Counted from the first letter of the stretch, positions 40,427-53,322 are shown. The stretch is 64,000 bases of DNA from Tubulanus polymorphus (GCF_964204645.1 NC_134028.1:15367263-15431262), one strand, 5' to 3'. Made by a program: numbers and translations. Notes: generated from the letters alone by a model not told the origin.

Positions 40427-41896
40427 ATGGTAGAAGGTGGAGAAGATATTCCATTGGATACTTTTGGTGACGCCCCGGGTATAAGTGATGAACCACAAAC
40501 TGATTTTAATGAAACTAATATTGATAATGATAATGAATCATCATATAATTCTAATTTAGCAGATAGTGGTTCTAAAGGCCCATCAACAGATGAGTTTCAT
40601 AGAAGAACTAAATCGAGAATAAATCCTAAAAATGAAAATCCAGATTTAGTAAAACAAAATTTTGAATATAATGAATATATTCATAATTTCAAACCTATAT
40701 TTGAAAGATCTGGATATAACATCAACGATAGAGGTGCTAGATATTTAGTAAGAGAATTAAAATATTTAGATGGTGAATATTATTATCATTTGAAAGATGA
40801 TTATTATATTGATATCTCTTATAAAAAACGAAACAAAATATTAGCAGAATCAACTTTGCTTAAGTTAGACCTATCTAGAATTGAATGAATAATTAATAGT
40901 AATGAAATAGAAAATGTTACCAGTACAGAAATTAATAAGAATGAAAGATAATTTAAACGAAGAATTAATGAATATTTTGAAACAATCATTAATAATTTAG
41001 AACCAGAAACAACTTCTGAACAGAATATAACTTTCAAAACTAGTAAATTTAAATCAAATAAAGTTCCAATTGAAAAAATTTTACCGAAAGGATTAATAGA
41101 TGCAACAGATCAACAATTAGAAGATTTAAATATATTTTCTGATAAAGCAATTAGAGAAATTATTAGTATGAGAAATAAAGCTGATAAATTTGCACATAAT
41201 AAAAGTATAAGAGATTTTAAAATTAGAACTTTAGAAAAAGATAGAACTGATAAAATTAAAGAAATAGAACAATTAAAATTAGATAGAGATAATAAAGTTA
41301 TTGAAGCAATTGAACTTAAAAAAAGAAATGCATATTTAGAAAAAGAAAAAGATGATTTAGAATATAACATAGAATTACAGACAGAAGAAAATGAATTATT
41401 AAAAAAATCATATGATTATAATATTAATAGATTAAAAGTTTTTTTTAAAGATTTGTTGATAAAACCAAATTCTGAAATATCATTAAAAGATAGAATAAAA
41501 GTATTATTTAAACTAGAAGGTATCACAATTCTTTCAATTCTAACAGCTGTAACTATGATATTTACAACAATAGGTTTAGTTGTATCAAATTCATTAAAAT
41601 CTACGCCTACTCCCAATAAACCAGATAAACCACCAAATAATAATAATTCTATACAGGATAAAGTGAAAGATGGATTAAAAGAATTAGCAAAATATCTATG
41701 GGAACTATCTAAAAAATCTGCTGCAGCTTTACCCGGAGTTATAGCGTCAATTGTTGGTTTTGTTTTAAAATCTGCAGGGAATATTATTAACTTTGCTGCT
41801 GAACATATAATTTTATTTTTAATTACAGTTGTAAGTGCAATTATTTTTGGGTTAGTGAATATACAAAATAAACAATTATTTTTTTTTGTTAAATAA
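40427..41896 (+). pseudogene. Coiled-coil membrane protein, N-terminus type B, broken
   Basis: N-terminus MVEGGEDIPLDTFGDAPGISD, then NSNLADSGSKGPSTDEFHRR and SGYNINDRGARYLVRELKY, which match copy D and not copy B. Stops at 40886 and about 40950; the coiled coil and the conserved C-terminus (LEGITILSILTA, ALPGVIASIVGF) are clean from 41168. The normal stop is lost, so it reads into the T-run and ends at the capsid start. Confidence 0.7.
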
Positions 41897-41899
41897 ATG
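41878..41899 (+). promoter_or_regulatory. Late-type start motif before capsid gene (copy C)
   Basis: Ten T interrupted by nothing but the start of the run, spacer GTTAAA, TAAATG. Conserved although the gene is dead. Confidence 0.5.
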
Positions 41900-43146
41900 A
41901 GCGGGAGTTATATAAATCCTTCTAAGAATTCTAGAATATCTAATGCAATTAAAGCAGAGAGATCTCACCATATAATTACTCATAATCTTTCTAATATTAA
42001 TCCTGATGAAACTTTATATGTTAGAATCCCTCGATTAACAAAAAATACTTTTTATGTTTTAAATAGTATGTATTTATCAGCTGATATAAAAGTAACTGGC
42101 CATGATAATAATTATGTTGTTGATAATGTTGGGAGATATTTGATTAAAAAATTAATTGTAAAGTTCGGTCCGGTGGATAATTTTTTCTTAAATGATTATG
42201 ATTTATTTATGTATTATAAAGATTTATGGTTAACAAAAGAAAATAGAAATAATATGATATTTCAAGGCATCCAATCAGAAAACCAAAATAAATTAAGATC
42301 TGAAGCTAATAATGCAGTAGTAACTTATGCTACAGATAATTTGATAAAAAAGATTTATGGAAGCAAATATAAAATTCCATTACACTTTTGAATTGATAAA
42401 TAACAATGCACCTTTATATAAATATGCAATTCAAGAAGATATTATATTTGCAATAACATTTGCTCCTGTTAATGAAATTGTATTATCAAGTGTAGTTAAA
42501 GATATGGGATATAAATTATCGAATATATGTTCAGAATATGATACAGTAACTGATGAAAATATTGCGAGCACAATTCAAACTCAATATCATGAAGGATTTT
42601 CATTATTATATGATTATATTGAAAAATTTATAATTGTAACTATTAATGCAAATGATGAAATTATCAATGAGAATATTAGCTTCCCAAGAAGATCTATTAA
42701 AGGCGTATTAATATTTTTTTACCATTGCTACATATTCTAATGACGCAATAAATGTTGATAATTATTATAATCCGGAAATATCAAAAGTAGAAATCACTAT
42801 GGAAGGCGTAGCTAATAAAGTATTTTGCCAGGGAATGAGAATGATTGATCAGTGGCCAGAAATTAAAAAACATTTTATGAATGAAAAAATGAAATCATCT
42901 GAAGATTGTAATATTAATCAAATTGATTATTATACCGGTAATAAATATGCATTATGGTTAGATTTTAGAACAACAGAGGATAACTTAATACATGGTTCTG
43001 GGAAAAAATTACAAAATACAAAAGATGGGATACAATTATTCATGAAAAAGAAAAAAGGAATCAAAAATTTCAAAATGCACATTAATCTTATATCTGACGC
43101 GCAATAAAATATTATAAATTCTCAATTACACAGTGTTATGTATTAA
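41897..43146 (+). pseudogene. Major capsid protein, multiply broken
   Basis: Same family as 33437-34680. Breaks: an extra base at about 42388 (after KIPL), an extra T at about 42718 in LIFFY, and a stop in SDAQ at about 43105. Several substitutions relative to copies A, B and D (for example FGPVDNFFLND), so it is an older or separate lineage. Confidence 0.72.
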
Positions 43147-43178
43147 AATTTTAATTTTAATAAACAAATTTATAATAA

Positions 43179-44240
43179 ATGGAAGGAGGAATATATGAAA
43201 TAAAAAGTCCAAGTGAAATGATATATATTATATAATACCTTATGATGAATATAGTAAGTATTTTGGAGAATACTTTAATCAATTCAAATATAGAATACGT
43301 AAAATAGATAATAATATTGAAACTAAAAAAGAAGATAATATTGAATCTAAAATAGAAGATAATGTTATACCTTCTTCATCGAATAATGATAACTATAATA
43401 CAAAGATTGAACCTGATATCAAAACCAAAAAGACAAATGAAAAATATTTTGATATATGTGAGAATTATATATCATATAAAAATTGGGCATCACATAAGAA
43501 ATCAAAGAAACATGTAGAAAATGAAAAGAATAATAATGATTATAATATCATAGATAATGTTAATACAATTAAAACTAATGATGATAATATAACAGATAAT
43601 GTTGATACAATCGAAACTAATGATAATGAAACAATTGATGATTCTAAAAACATTGTAATGTTTGTAATTTAGATATCTCTAAAAGTAATTATTCTAAGCA
43701 TAAAAAATCTCAGGCGCATATTGAAAATGAAAGGGAGTTAGAACAACATGAAAAGAAATTAGAAGAAATAGAAAGAAGTAAAACGTGTCAATATTTTAAT
43801 AAGAAAATTGGACCTGTTGATGAAAATACTCATTATAAATGAAATTACATCTAATTAATGTTTATAACGATGTGAGTATGATACCATTGTTAAATAACCC
43901 AAAGAAATATATCAAATATTTTGATCCTAAAGCTAAACAATATTATATATTCTATAAGTTGTTATTTGATAAATTATTAGCTTATGCAGAAGATAATCCT
44001 AAACAAATATATAGATTATTATATTTTAGAAATATAGATTTAAGTTATCTAATAAATAATTTTGGATATCATTTCGATTTTGATGAATACTTTGAAAAAT
44101 TAAGAAAAGAATGTAATATACATACTAATTATAATAAACTGATGGTTCAACTAAAATTAATAAATTTACCTAAGCATTATTATGAATTAGATATAAACAA
44201 AGATGATTCTAAAAACTTATTGGAATCAAAATTAGAATAA
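43179..44240 (+). pseudogene. Zinc-finger protein, type A, multiply broken
   Basis: MEGGIYEI start as in copy A with a stop a few codons later; first finger has lost two Cys (FDIC...), second finger is shifted, third reads CQYF. The C-terminal domain is clean from 43839 (LINVYNDVSMIPLLNNPKKYIKYF) to 44240. One VIPSSS unit only. Confidence 0.65.
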
Positions 44241-44390
44241 TTTATATATCTATGTACTAGACGTACGTAAGAATCCAAGAATCCAAGAAAGTAAGAAAGG
44301 TACGAGAGGTACGAGTAAGAATCCAAGAATCCAAGAATTCTTACTTTCTTACTTTCTTACTGGTACCTCTCGTACATACATATATAAATT
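44241..44390. terminator. Inverted repeat after zinc-finger gene (copy C)
   Basis: CTATGTACTAGACGTACGTAAG... with inner direct repeats of AATCCAAG and arms closing at CTCGTACATACATATATA. Expanded version of the copy A hairpin. Confidence 0.45.
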
Positions 44391-44514
44391 ATTATTTTTT
44401 TAAATTAAAAATAGTTATAATATAATCTATTTTTATTTTTATTAAGTGAAAACATATAATTTATTCATTTTTATATCTTTAAATTTTATATATTTTTAAT
44501 TATTACAAAACTAA

Positions 44515-44611
44515 TTCATATACCCAAGTACGAGAGGTACGAGTAAGAATCCAAGAATTCTTACTTTCTTGGCAAGAATCTTGGTTTCTTACTCGTACGT
44601 CTCGTACATAG
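44515..44611. terminator. Second inverted repeat (copy C)
   Basis: GTACGAGAGGTACGAGTAAGAATC ... complementary GATTC/TTACTCGTACGTCTCGTAC (key arm CGAGAGGTACGAGTAAG). Marks the right edge of the fragment. Confidence 0.45.
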
Positions 44612-45158
44612 ATATATATTAGTCCAAGAGAAAAACCTTGCTTTTTGGCCGAACCTCGTTTTTTTTATATCTAGTCAGTTTTTTGCTGTTTCTAGTAGAT
44701 TTTGGGGTGCTGAATCCAAATCTGATGAGTGCCAGACTGGCACTCTTGAGCGTTTTCGTCAAAACCCCAAAATCCAAGATGGCCGCCGCCCCTTTGGGAA
44801 AAATATTGGAACGATATATAAATGTCCGATTTTCACGATCTTGGTATCGATTCACATGTTCTTTGGTATTTCAAAACTGATTACGACGTTTAAAATTTTG
44901 AAATTTCACAATGGCCGCCAGAAACGGCCATTTTCTAAGATGGCCGCTGTTTTTTAAGGATTTTTTAAAATCATCCAATTTGATCAGTCAAAGTGTCTAA
45001 TAATACTGTTTAAAGTGTTCTAAATTTTATCCGAGGAATAAAAATGTCTAAAATGAAACATGTCATCCAGTAGCAGCCATTTTTCAGATAATGAAAAATT
45101 GTCTGTTTCTCAGTTTCGTGTCAAGGCATATTGAACGATACATACCAGTGCATGTTAG
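44612..45158. other. Gap with repeated gene-poor DNA
   Basis: No gene. Contains AAGATGGCCGCC twice in similar contexts (44778, 44938) and CTGGCACTC; probably the 3' non-coding part of the mobile gene that follows on the minus strand. Confidence 0.4.
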
Positions 45159-46550
45159 TTAAATGTCTATCTCGTCATAATCATCACTACTTTCACTAGC
45201 ACTGTCGGTGTCCTCAGATGCAGAAACAGTCATTGGGTTTCGACAAGATGACCCGCCATTACAATTACAAAACTGAGTACATGTGATGGTGACCTTATTA
45301 CATGAGCACAACGCAGTGCGACAATCACCCTTGCAGTGGCAACTTACAATATTTAACACCTCGTTGGGAGCAAGTGGCTGCTCTGGAATACAATGGACTT
45401 GATTGAGTGACTGTCCATTCTTCTCCCAGCCATACTCTAATGGATCGAGGTCAGGTGGAGAAGGTTGTCCAGCTGACATCCATACCGCCGTCTGGTAATG
45501 TACTCGCTGGCAATGGGCATGGAATGCTGCTGATGTTGGTGGTAAAGTTTTTTACTTTTGTGGTGTATGGCACTTGCCGGCAATCTTAGCTGTAAACATG
45601 GCAGCTCTCATCAAACTTAATGTGTCCACTGGCATTTGATTGTAAAGTGATGTTACGAACTGCATGCAAGAATCTGTAACATGTTCGTTCGATACAGTCA
45701 GATTCCCAAGAAGAAGCTGATCTGGAAATGACTTCAGTTTTTTTTTTAAACCGTTGATTTTCCTATTCCGGAGAAGGACGAGACTGTGTCACAGCCAGTT
45801 AGGGCATGGGCACCTAGAATGTTCGAAATAACAGATCTGTGTTCCTTTATCACATTGTTCACACTGATGATAGCATGATTTCGAGAACATTCTTCCATGG
45901 ACACTTGTACAGTTTCTGGGATGTCGTTTGTTCTGGCATGCAGATGGTGTGCAAGTATGAGGAGAACATCTGTGTCATCACACACGATTCTGATCGGTGA
46001 GTGGCCAGCAGCAGCCTCATTGATCATATGATAGACGATCATCACATCAGCCTCCTCGTGTTTCACTTCCACCTCCTGTGCACCAACTCCAACTTCTATT
46101 GGTTTCAGTTCTGGTCCAGTGACAACCATTCGTTTACCAGCAGGAACCTGCACATCAGATAGCGTATCAACTATCATCTGAATGATCATATTCTTGTTTT
46201 CACTGACACTGAGTACAACAGCCTGTTTTGGTAACAGTGACTCTTCTGTTAGTTTGTAAACTCGCGAGACTCCTTTCTGACGTGTTGTTCGGCATGATGA
46301 CTTTATACTGTTCTTGTAATATCGATCGAACACAACATGAAGAATTTTACATGTACCAAGTCTGCGCATGATGACAGACATTAGAGACATATAGCAAAAC
46401 CTTTGCTGGCAATGATGGCCATGGAACTGTCCAAAGTATGGCACATCCATCAAGGATGACAACCTGTGGTGGGTCTGTATGCCGGACGACACACTGCATC
46501 TTAGACTTGAGCACTGATTTGTTTGTCTTACGTATATCGCCATTGTCATC
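45159..46550 (-). pseudogene. PIN/FEN1-like protein with C-terminal CXC domain, broken
   Basis: Pieces on the minus strand: a shifted N-terminal part upstream of 46400, then VVFDRYYKNSIKSS, EEADVMIVYHM, RIVCDDTDVLLILAHHL, HALTGCDTVSSFSGIGKSTV (to 45746), and, after breaks, a CXC (tesmin-type) cysteine cluster CHCKGDCRTALCSCNK...CTQFCNCNGGSSCRN ending 45159. I know this combination as a highly repeated gene family in fish and invertebrate genomes; acidic residues in DDTD suggest a PIN-like nuclease fold. Polinton copy D inserted into its 5' part at 46551. Whether it belongs to a DNA transposon is not clear. Confidence 0.55.
46545..46550. other. Likely target-site duplication, copy D (GTCATC)
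   Basis: Six bases before the tip AGTAATAGGGG. The partner lies outside the window, so it cannot be confirmed. Confidence 0.4.
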
Positions 46551-46819
46551 AGTAATAGGGGTAATGGGCTTTCAGATCAAAGGTCGAAAGGTCGAGCTCG
46601 TAAAAATGAAAAAATATGAAAATAACAATAATTTCTATTTGAATTAGTAGCGAAACTCATAAAAAATGAAAAATAATTCTCGCACGCTCGAATTTATTTT
46701 TCATTATATAAGAGTTTCACTCCTAATTCAAATAGAAATTATTATTATTTTCATATTTTTCATTTTTTACTCACTCGCCCTTTCAACCTTTAATCTGAAA
46801 GCCCATTACCCCTATTACT
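46551..46819. repeat. Terminal palindrome of copy D, enlarged
   Basis: 269 bp. Arms as in copy B (AGTAATAGGGGTAATGGGC to its complement) but the loop is replaced by further paired arms, GAAACTCATAAAAAATG and its complement, around CTCGCACGCTCGA. The loop keeps a TCGCGCAC-like GC-rich centre. Confidence 0.85.
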
Positions 46820-47040
46820 CTTAAAATATTTATATACATGAATAAAATATATATGAATAACATATAAATTGATTATTCAATAAAAAAGTGTTAGTAAAGT
46901 GTGAGCTCTTATAGATAGATATATTTTAAACATATTTCAATATTTATATTTGTATGAGTTAGATTTTTAAACATTAAAAGTGTGAGTAAAGTGTTATTGA
47001 AATAATTTTGATTTGATTTATTTGATTTGATTAATTTGAT
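46551..47040 (+). repeat. Left terminal repeat of copy D
   Basis: Homologous to the outer 480 bp of the copy B repeat; continues after the LINE at about 52562. The repeated motif GTGTTAGTAAAGTGTGAG occurs at 46878 and 46976. Confidence 0.85.
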
Positions 47041-47364
47041 GATTATCATGATACAAATATAAATACATAATTATTACAAAATGTTTATGTATAATACATG
47101 ACAATCATCAGGACCTCGGAAATCATTAAGTGATTGTCAAGCCGAGGCCCTGGAGCAAATAACAAAAAAAAAAATGCAATTATGAAAAGAAGGAACATTG
47201 AGAATTATGGAATGATACTATTTGGATAATGAGAAGGATGCAAAATTCTACGTTATAGCATAAACTAGCCATGGGATTAATTGATGGTAGACTGTTATTG
47301 ATTAATTAACGGGATAATTTAAGAATAGAAAAGTCCTCCCATTTCGACGAATGAGATATAATCC

Positions 47365-50300
47365 CTAAAAAGATAAGCATTTCTGCATAAAATAAATTTC
47401 TACACATTTATAGTATTTTGGTTTGCTCAAGATTTTAGATGTTGATAAATAGGTTGACATGAGTTGCTTCTTGAGATTGTGCTTGAAACTATAAAGAGAT
47501 GAACTATTTCGGATGTTGATTGGTAAAGAATTCCAAAGATTTGGGCCTGCTATACTAATAGAGAACGAGCGTTTAGTAGTGCGATGTTGCGGTATATTTA
47601 AATTATTGGCATTTCGTAGAATATGATGTTGCTGACCAGACCTATATGAAAGAATATGTCGTAGGGTATTAGGTACCTTGTTGCACGTCAGCTTGAAAAT
47701 GAAGCTTGCGGTTTGGAGCTTATTAATGTCAGTTAATTTAAGGTGATTGCCTAGTTTAAAGAGTGGACTAGAGTGTGCTAGGTAAGGTACATTATATACA
47801 AGTCGTAAAGCCCGTTTCTGTAGGATGCTAAGATGATACAGACGGATTGGATATGTACGTCCCCAGACAATTTTGCAGTATTGGAAATATGGTAAAACTA
47901 GGGAATTATAAGGTGTGGGCAAAATGGGCTGCGGTAGACATTTGTGGGCTTTGAACAATAAACCAATAGCACGTGAAACTTTGGCAGATGTATAGGCAGT
48001 ATGTGCTGACCAGTTTAGGTTTTCATCAAAAATCACACCAAGAAATTTGTTGGTGCACGAATGAGCAACAGGTTGATTGTCTATACTGATTTCTGTATTG
48101 TCTGGTAATCTAAAATTGCCAAACTTCATGTAGCTTGTTTTCTTTACATTCAACGAGAGTTTGTTTGCTCTAAACCACGTAGATAGTTTTATCAGTTCGC
48201 GGTTTACGGCACGAATTAATTCTATAGGATCTTTGTTGCTACAAGAAATGATAGCGTCGTCAGCAAACAGTATAAACTTGAATAACTTAGAAACATGTAT
48301 TATGTCATTTACATACAAAAGAAAAAGTAATGGTCCAAGAATAGAACCTTGTGGGACACCGTGCGAGATGGGCTGATAACTGGAAGGAGATTTGTTGTAG
48401 TCTACATATTGTTTACGATTTGATAAATAACTTTTAATCCAATCATTCGATAAGCCTCTTATGCCTAATCTGTGTAGTTTTTGGATCAAAATTGAGTGGT
48501 CGAGTGTATCGAAAGCTTTCGATAAATCAATGAAAATACTTATTGAGAATTGGCCATTTTCAACCTGTTTTGAGATATGATCTGTAAAGTCAAGCAGTGC
48601 AAGTTCCGTAGATGAATTTTTCCTAAAGCCATATTGATGAGGGTTAAGGATATGATGATTATCAACAAAGGATATTATACGGGCGTAGGTAATTTTTTCT
48701 AGGATTTTAGAAAAGAACGAAAGGACTGATATAGGTCTGTAGTTAGTGATTTCATTTTTTTCACCGCCTTTATGAATTGGGGTAACTTTGGCGATTTTAA
48801 GAGCGTCGGGAACTATCCCCGTTGAATATGACTTATTGAAGATGTATAGTAATGGTTCCATTATTTCAGAGATGGCAGACTTAGCAATTTTAGGTTTTAT
48901 ATCATCAGGCCCAGCACCTTTATTAGCATCCAAATTATTGACAATATATAAAATGTCCTGCTGAATAATTGGGTTTAGGAACAGGTTATTTGAAGAATCG
49001 GGTTGGAGGTATGATAGGGGAGAGATTTCGGTTGTTGGAATTTTGTCCGCTAAGTTTCTACCAACGTTAGTAAAGAAAGAATTGAATTTATTGGCTACAT
49101 CTAAAGGGTCAAGGTCTACACCATTTATGTCTCTAAATGGTGGGCATATATTTATATCTTTAGGGCTACCGATAACTTGGTTTAGAATCGACCAAGTTTT
49201 TTTCAGGTCATGTTTCGCAGCAATTAATGCTCGTGCGAAGTGCTGTTTCTGCGCAGCTTTAAGCAATCGATTCAACCTGTTGCGATATTTCTTGTAACGT
49301 TCGTGATGATCAGCGCGCTTAGTTCGTTTGTATATTCGGTAATATTTCAATTTGGTTTTGACAGAATTTAGTAAGCCCTCGGACAGCCAGGGTTTACACG
49401 AAGGACGAGTTACATTTTTAGTTAGAATAGGAAAACTTAAGTCGTAGAGCATCTTGTATCTCGTGAAAAAGAGATTGTATGCTACGTTGGAATCATTGGT
49501 TGTGTATATGTCACTCCAGTCTTCGTTGGCCAAGCGCGCTTTAAAATCCGAAATATTGAGTTCATTGATAGGTCTAAAATGGATAATGTACGGTGCATTT
49601 TTAAGCCGTCGAGCACGCGGGTAAATAACAAAGGTAGAATAATGGTCTGAAATATCAGTAGTCAATATGCCGGATCGTTGGTTGTCAACATTGGTATATA
49701 TGTGGTCAATACAGGTTGCTGACGTTTCGGTGACTCTTGTAGGTTTTAAAATAAGAGGTTGTAATGAATGCGTAACCACGTTATTTAAGAAGTCGTGGGT
49801 CTTGTTGTGCGTGGATGCTTTGATGAGATCCATATTGATGTCGCCCATAATGAACACGTTATTTTTAGGCAATTTAGCTAATGTTGAATTAAGTTCATTG
49901 GTAAACTGATCAATTGGTTGACCTCCTTGTCGATATAAGACACCGACTAATATTTTTTCATTACGTGAAATCGACAATTCACAAAATAACAATCAAAAAG
50001 TGTTACTTTCAGGTCGTTACGTACTTTACAATGGTAATGGTCATCGATGTATATAGCCACACCGCCTGCATGGTTAAAATGACGATTTAAGAAAAAGCTA
50101 TTGTACCCGTCTAGTTTGTATAATACATCATTATCGTGATCGTCTAGCGCCCACGTTTCGGATATCCCAATGACTGTGGGTGAAAAGTTTATACTAGTTA
50201 TTGTATCTCTTAAATTTTCAAAGTTTTTGTTCATGCTTCTAACATTGGTATGGTATAGAAATAATCCACTCTGTTGGTCGTTGGTGTTCACAAGAGCGTT

Positions 50301-50375
50301 AAGCGAGTCAATGGAATAATAAGTAGTGTCGGGGGGATCCTTCTCACTATCCAAAAATATATCATCATGAAACAT
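47365..50375 (-). pseudogene. LINE ORF2: endonuclease and reverse transcriptase, one frameshift
   Basis: APE-type endonuclease at the start (VIGISETWALDDHDND, then FIMGDINMDLI, ISDHYSTF) and reverse transcriptase (YRPISVLSFFSKILEK, SIFIDLSKAFDTLDHS, HGVPQGSILGPLLFLLYVND, LFADDAIISC near residue 580 of the long frame). C-terminal helical part with GPNLWNSLPINIRN, typical of CR1/L2-like LINEs. A frameshift near 49985 separates the endonuclease N-terminus (50375-49947) from the rest. No other stop is seen, so the copy is fairly young. Confidence 0.92.
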
Positions 50376-51327
50376 AATTTACAGGCGAAATGCGGGTAGA
50401 TGGTTACACAGTAGAAAAATTGGAAACAAAAAAAAAGAGTAATAGTGCAGAGTAATAGTGATGATAACTTGGGGATATCGCACTGGATTTATATTATCGA
50501 AAATTAATCAAAATGTACTAATGATAGGTACAGAATAGAACGGGCAGACGTGTTACATATCTCTATACACCAAATGTCTACGTTTTCAAGGAAGGATAAC
50601 AAGTAGTTTTATATTCCGATTCGCTCGGATAGTAACCAACAAACGAGTCGATGAGTAGAGAAAATAAAGTTCCCTATTATAACTCATTGATAATAAGGAA
50701 GAGGTTTAAAGGAGGTACAATCTCGAGTCCAGACACAGAATTGAATTGAGAGTTCGAATAAATGCATGATTTAAAAAGAAATGTAACACCTTTTGAATTT
50801 ACATCTAGTATCATATTATCAAATTCAACAATAAACGAAGTGAAATGCAGTTAAGTCAACAGAATTTGTACACCACAAATATATACTAAAAGAGGTTTTG
50901 TTCGAGACTTTCCTTAGTCTCGGATTTCGTTCATATCGAACGTTAAGGATCGCCGAGACAATTAACGCAGTGCGGACCATGGAGCGATTTTTAGTGCCCA
51001 TCGAAACGGTATGAATTATTCTGTCGAGTCGTTGAAAGGAAGGTGCGTAATTTAAACGGAAACGGAAAGTAATGCACAATGCAACATTTAGTCCCTTAAA
51101 GGGTCTAATTTCGCAACGGATCGTAGAATAGGTTAGGTTTGTAGGTAGAAGGGTATGGTACGGATATCACGATGGACGGAACACAATGTGATGTAAGTAT
51201 ATAATGAACGGATCGGAACACTAGTACGCGGAGTCGTTCGAGTTCGCTAACGGGGTCGAACATAGAAGTGTACGGATTTCAGATATGAACAAAACACGAA
51301 TGCAACGCAATTGTTGACGGGATCGGA
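50376..51327 (-). other. Region between LINE ORF1 and ORF2
   Basis: 950 bases with no convincing coding frame; relatively GC-rich with CGTTCGATATGAACG-like inverted repeats. It may hold decayed ORF1 sequence or an inter-ORF regulatory region. Confidence 0.4.
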
Positions 51328-52269
51328 TTAGTAGTATGTGGTGTCGTTTGGGTTCGCTGATGGGGTTGATTCCTCGTTGAGAGCCGATATTGATGAATGG
51401 TCGCTGATTTCAATCGCTTTCTCGCGCTCGGTTTTAATGACGAGTATTTTACCATCGCGAACGTAAAAACCGTAAATACGCTTAGATTTCCATAATTTTC
51501 GGACTTCGTACAGAATCGTCTGGCGTCTTTTCGTCAGGTCTTCATTAGCGTAAACATCTTTAGGGAGCTTTTTACGATTAACCAACACGTATTGCCGCGC
51601 TCGGTGAGTGACGTATTTACAGATGATCGGGCGGTTTGTTCCATCTCTTTTGGGCCCGAGGCGATGAGATCGATCGATACTCGGAGTTCCATCGCGGGAG
51701 CGTCATCAGGCATGATCTTACGTGCGAGGTCTAGAATTATTTGGTCCGTGTTTTCGGAAGAATTTTCTTTTATACCGTTTACAATGATATTGTTTCGCCT
51801 GGAATATTGTTCCTGGTGATCCAGTTTCGCACTAAGATCAGCTATGACTTCGTTTTGATCATCGATCGTTTTTACAAGATGTTCCAGTTGATTTTGAAAT
51901 GTGAACTTTATGGCCGACACGATTCGGTTCACTAGACCCGCGGTTGATTCCTCGTTATTTAGCAGGTTCGAGACGGTGCTCGCAATTTCGTCTATGTGGC
52001 CTCGTTGCCTGTTGATTCACGTTTGGAGGAATATTGGGTTTTTTTATACCTTCACGAGGTGAGAATTCTTCAGAGGGGAATATTTTCCTCGATTCGGGGT
52101 CTGAGGCTGCAGTCGAGGTACTAGTGACTGGCGTGATCAGAGTTTGTTGTTTCGGAGCGCTTTGAGTATTTGACGCGGGTTCAACGTTATTGTTACTCGG
52201 CGTTGTGCCTTTGTTATCTGCGGTAGCGGTGGCAGGTTTCGTCGAGCTATCTTTCTTCGGTCTACCCAT
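51328..52269 (-). pseudogene. LINE ORF1 (coiled coil and RRM-like), frameshifted
   Basis: N-terminus MGRPKKDSSTKPATATADNK, Ser/Thr/Pro-rich; then a coiled coil (VKTIDDQNEVIADLSAKLDHQ) followed by the diagnostic EQYSRRNNIIVNGIKE and, after a shift near 51590, LPKDVYANEDLTKRRQTILYEVRKL and YVRDGKILVIK. This is the L1-ORF1-like RNA-binding layout. Two shifts (about 51950 and 51590). Confidence 0.8.
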
Positions 52270-52560
52270 ACTTAGATTATCTCCAGTCGACCGTGACTTT
52301 TTGACAGGTACACAACGTCTCTATGGTAACGTTTGGCAACTACGGTGTGAACGACTTAAGGACAGACTATCGACGATATCTATAGATTAATACTATAGAA
52401 CCACTAAATACCAGTAAAAAGTTACCTAATTTGTTTGTACACTTCGTTGTCTCATTCAGAAGAACAGCACTGCATAGATTGAGTAGATCTTATAAATCAA
52501 GCAAGTGTGGAAGGACATCGAAATGAAACTTTAAATCTCCACTGTACCAACACGTCTTAA
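52270..52560 (-). other. LINE 5' region
   Basis: Short GC-richer stretch before ORF1, presumably the 5' UTR/internal promoter. No open frame. The border with the Polinton lies near 52560-52575 (ATATATACATGAATAACAT belongs to the Polinton). Confidence 0.45.
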
Positions 52561-52634
52561 CAGCCGGACGTCATTTTAAACTTTATATATACATGAATAA
52601 CATATAAATGAATAACTTCTAAAATCAATTTAGT

Positions 52635-52656
52635 AAAAAAATATGTATAATAAATG
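52635..52656 (+). promoter_or_regulatory. A-rich start motif before HNH gene (copy D)
   Basis: AAAAAAATATGTATAATAAATG with ATG at 52654; copy A has AAAAAAATATGTACAATAAATG at the same gene. Confidence 0.4.
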
Positions 52657-53322
52657 GAACCAGAACAACCACAAACTATCAATATTACAAATAACACTGG
52701 TGTCATAAATATGTACTACAAGAAGTGTTCTAAATGTGATTTAGATAAATTAGCTATAACAGAATTTAATAAGCGTAAGATTAGCAAAGATGGTTTTCAA
52801 TATTGCTGTAAAACTTGTATTAAACTATGTACCAAACAATATCGAGAAGATAATAGGGAAGCTTATAATGATTATATGACAGAATATATGAGAGAAAGAT
52901 ATAAAACAGATCTTAATTTTAGATTGAAACGATGCTTAAGATCTAGATTAACACAATTATTCAACAAAGAAACGCATTCAGAAACACTATCTAGTTTGTT
53001 GGGTTGTTCAGATGAATTCTTAAAATCATGGATAATATATCAATTCGACGATAAAATGAATATAGATAATTATGGTGAATACTTTCATATTGATCACGTG
53101 TTGCCGATTTCTAAATTTGACATGAATGATGAATACAATAAAAAACTTATTTGGAATTGGAAAAATTTAAGACCTCTTGAAAAGAAAGAAAATGAAATGA
53201 AATTTAATAAACTAGATTTACAGTTATATTTAGAACAGTTAACAATGGCAAAGAAATTCATTGATTTATGGAATAATGATCCAAATAATGAACGATACGT
53301 TGAATCTTTAATGAGTGGTTAA
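52654..53322 (+). CDS. HNH endonuclease (222 residues)
   Basis: Intact. N-terminal zinc ribbon CSKCDLDKLA...CCKTC, then TEYMRERYKTDLNFRLKRCLRSRL and HNH core FHIDHVLPISKFDMND...WNWKNLRPLEKKENEMK. Shorter than the copy B protein by about 38 residues in the middle Asn/Tyr repeat region. Same place, next to the terminal repeat. Confidence 0.82.
   Translation: MEPEQPQTINITNNTGVINMYYKKCSKCDLDKLAITEFNKRKISKDGFQYCCKTCIKLCTKQYREDNREAYNDYMTEYMRERYKTDLNFRLKRCLRSRLTQLFNKETHSETLSSLLGCSDEFLKSWIIYQFDDKMNIDNYGEYFHIDHVLPISKFDMNDEYNKKLIWNWKNLRPLEKKENEMKFNKLDLQLYLEQLTMAKKFIDLWNNDPNNERYVESLMSG

Larger units (their letters stand above)
39640..44612 (+). mobile_element. Polinton copy C, internal fragment
   Basis: Starts inside the 440-residue gene and ends just after the intergenic hairpins; neither terminal repeat is present. 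Genes in order: 440-residue protein tail, coiled-coil protein, capsid protein, zinc-finger protein, hairpin pair. All are multiply broken. It directly adjoins the right end of the Penelope element, so the Penelope insertion or a rearrangement cut it. Confidence 0.85.
47041..52560 (-). mobile_element. CR1/L2-group LINE
   Basis: About 5.5 kb on the minus strand inside the copy D terminal repeat. ORF1 (52269-51328) and ORF2 (50375-47365), then a 3' region ending in a TGATTTGATT-type microsatellite next to the Polinton sequence at 47009-47041, as expected for this LINE group. Clade placement is from the reverse transcriptase and C-terminal motifs and is not certain. Confidence 0.85.

Noticed and set aside
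41417-41616. Minus-strand frame opposite the copy C coiled-coil C-terminus.
   Set aside because: Same antisense shadow occurs in copies B and D and tracks the conserved sense-strand protein.
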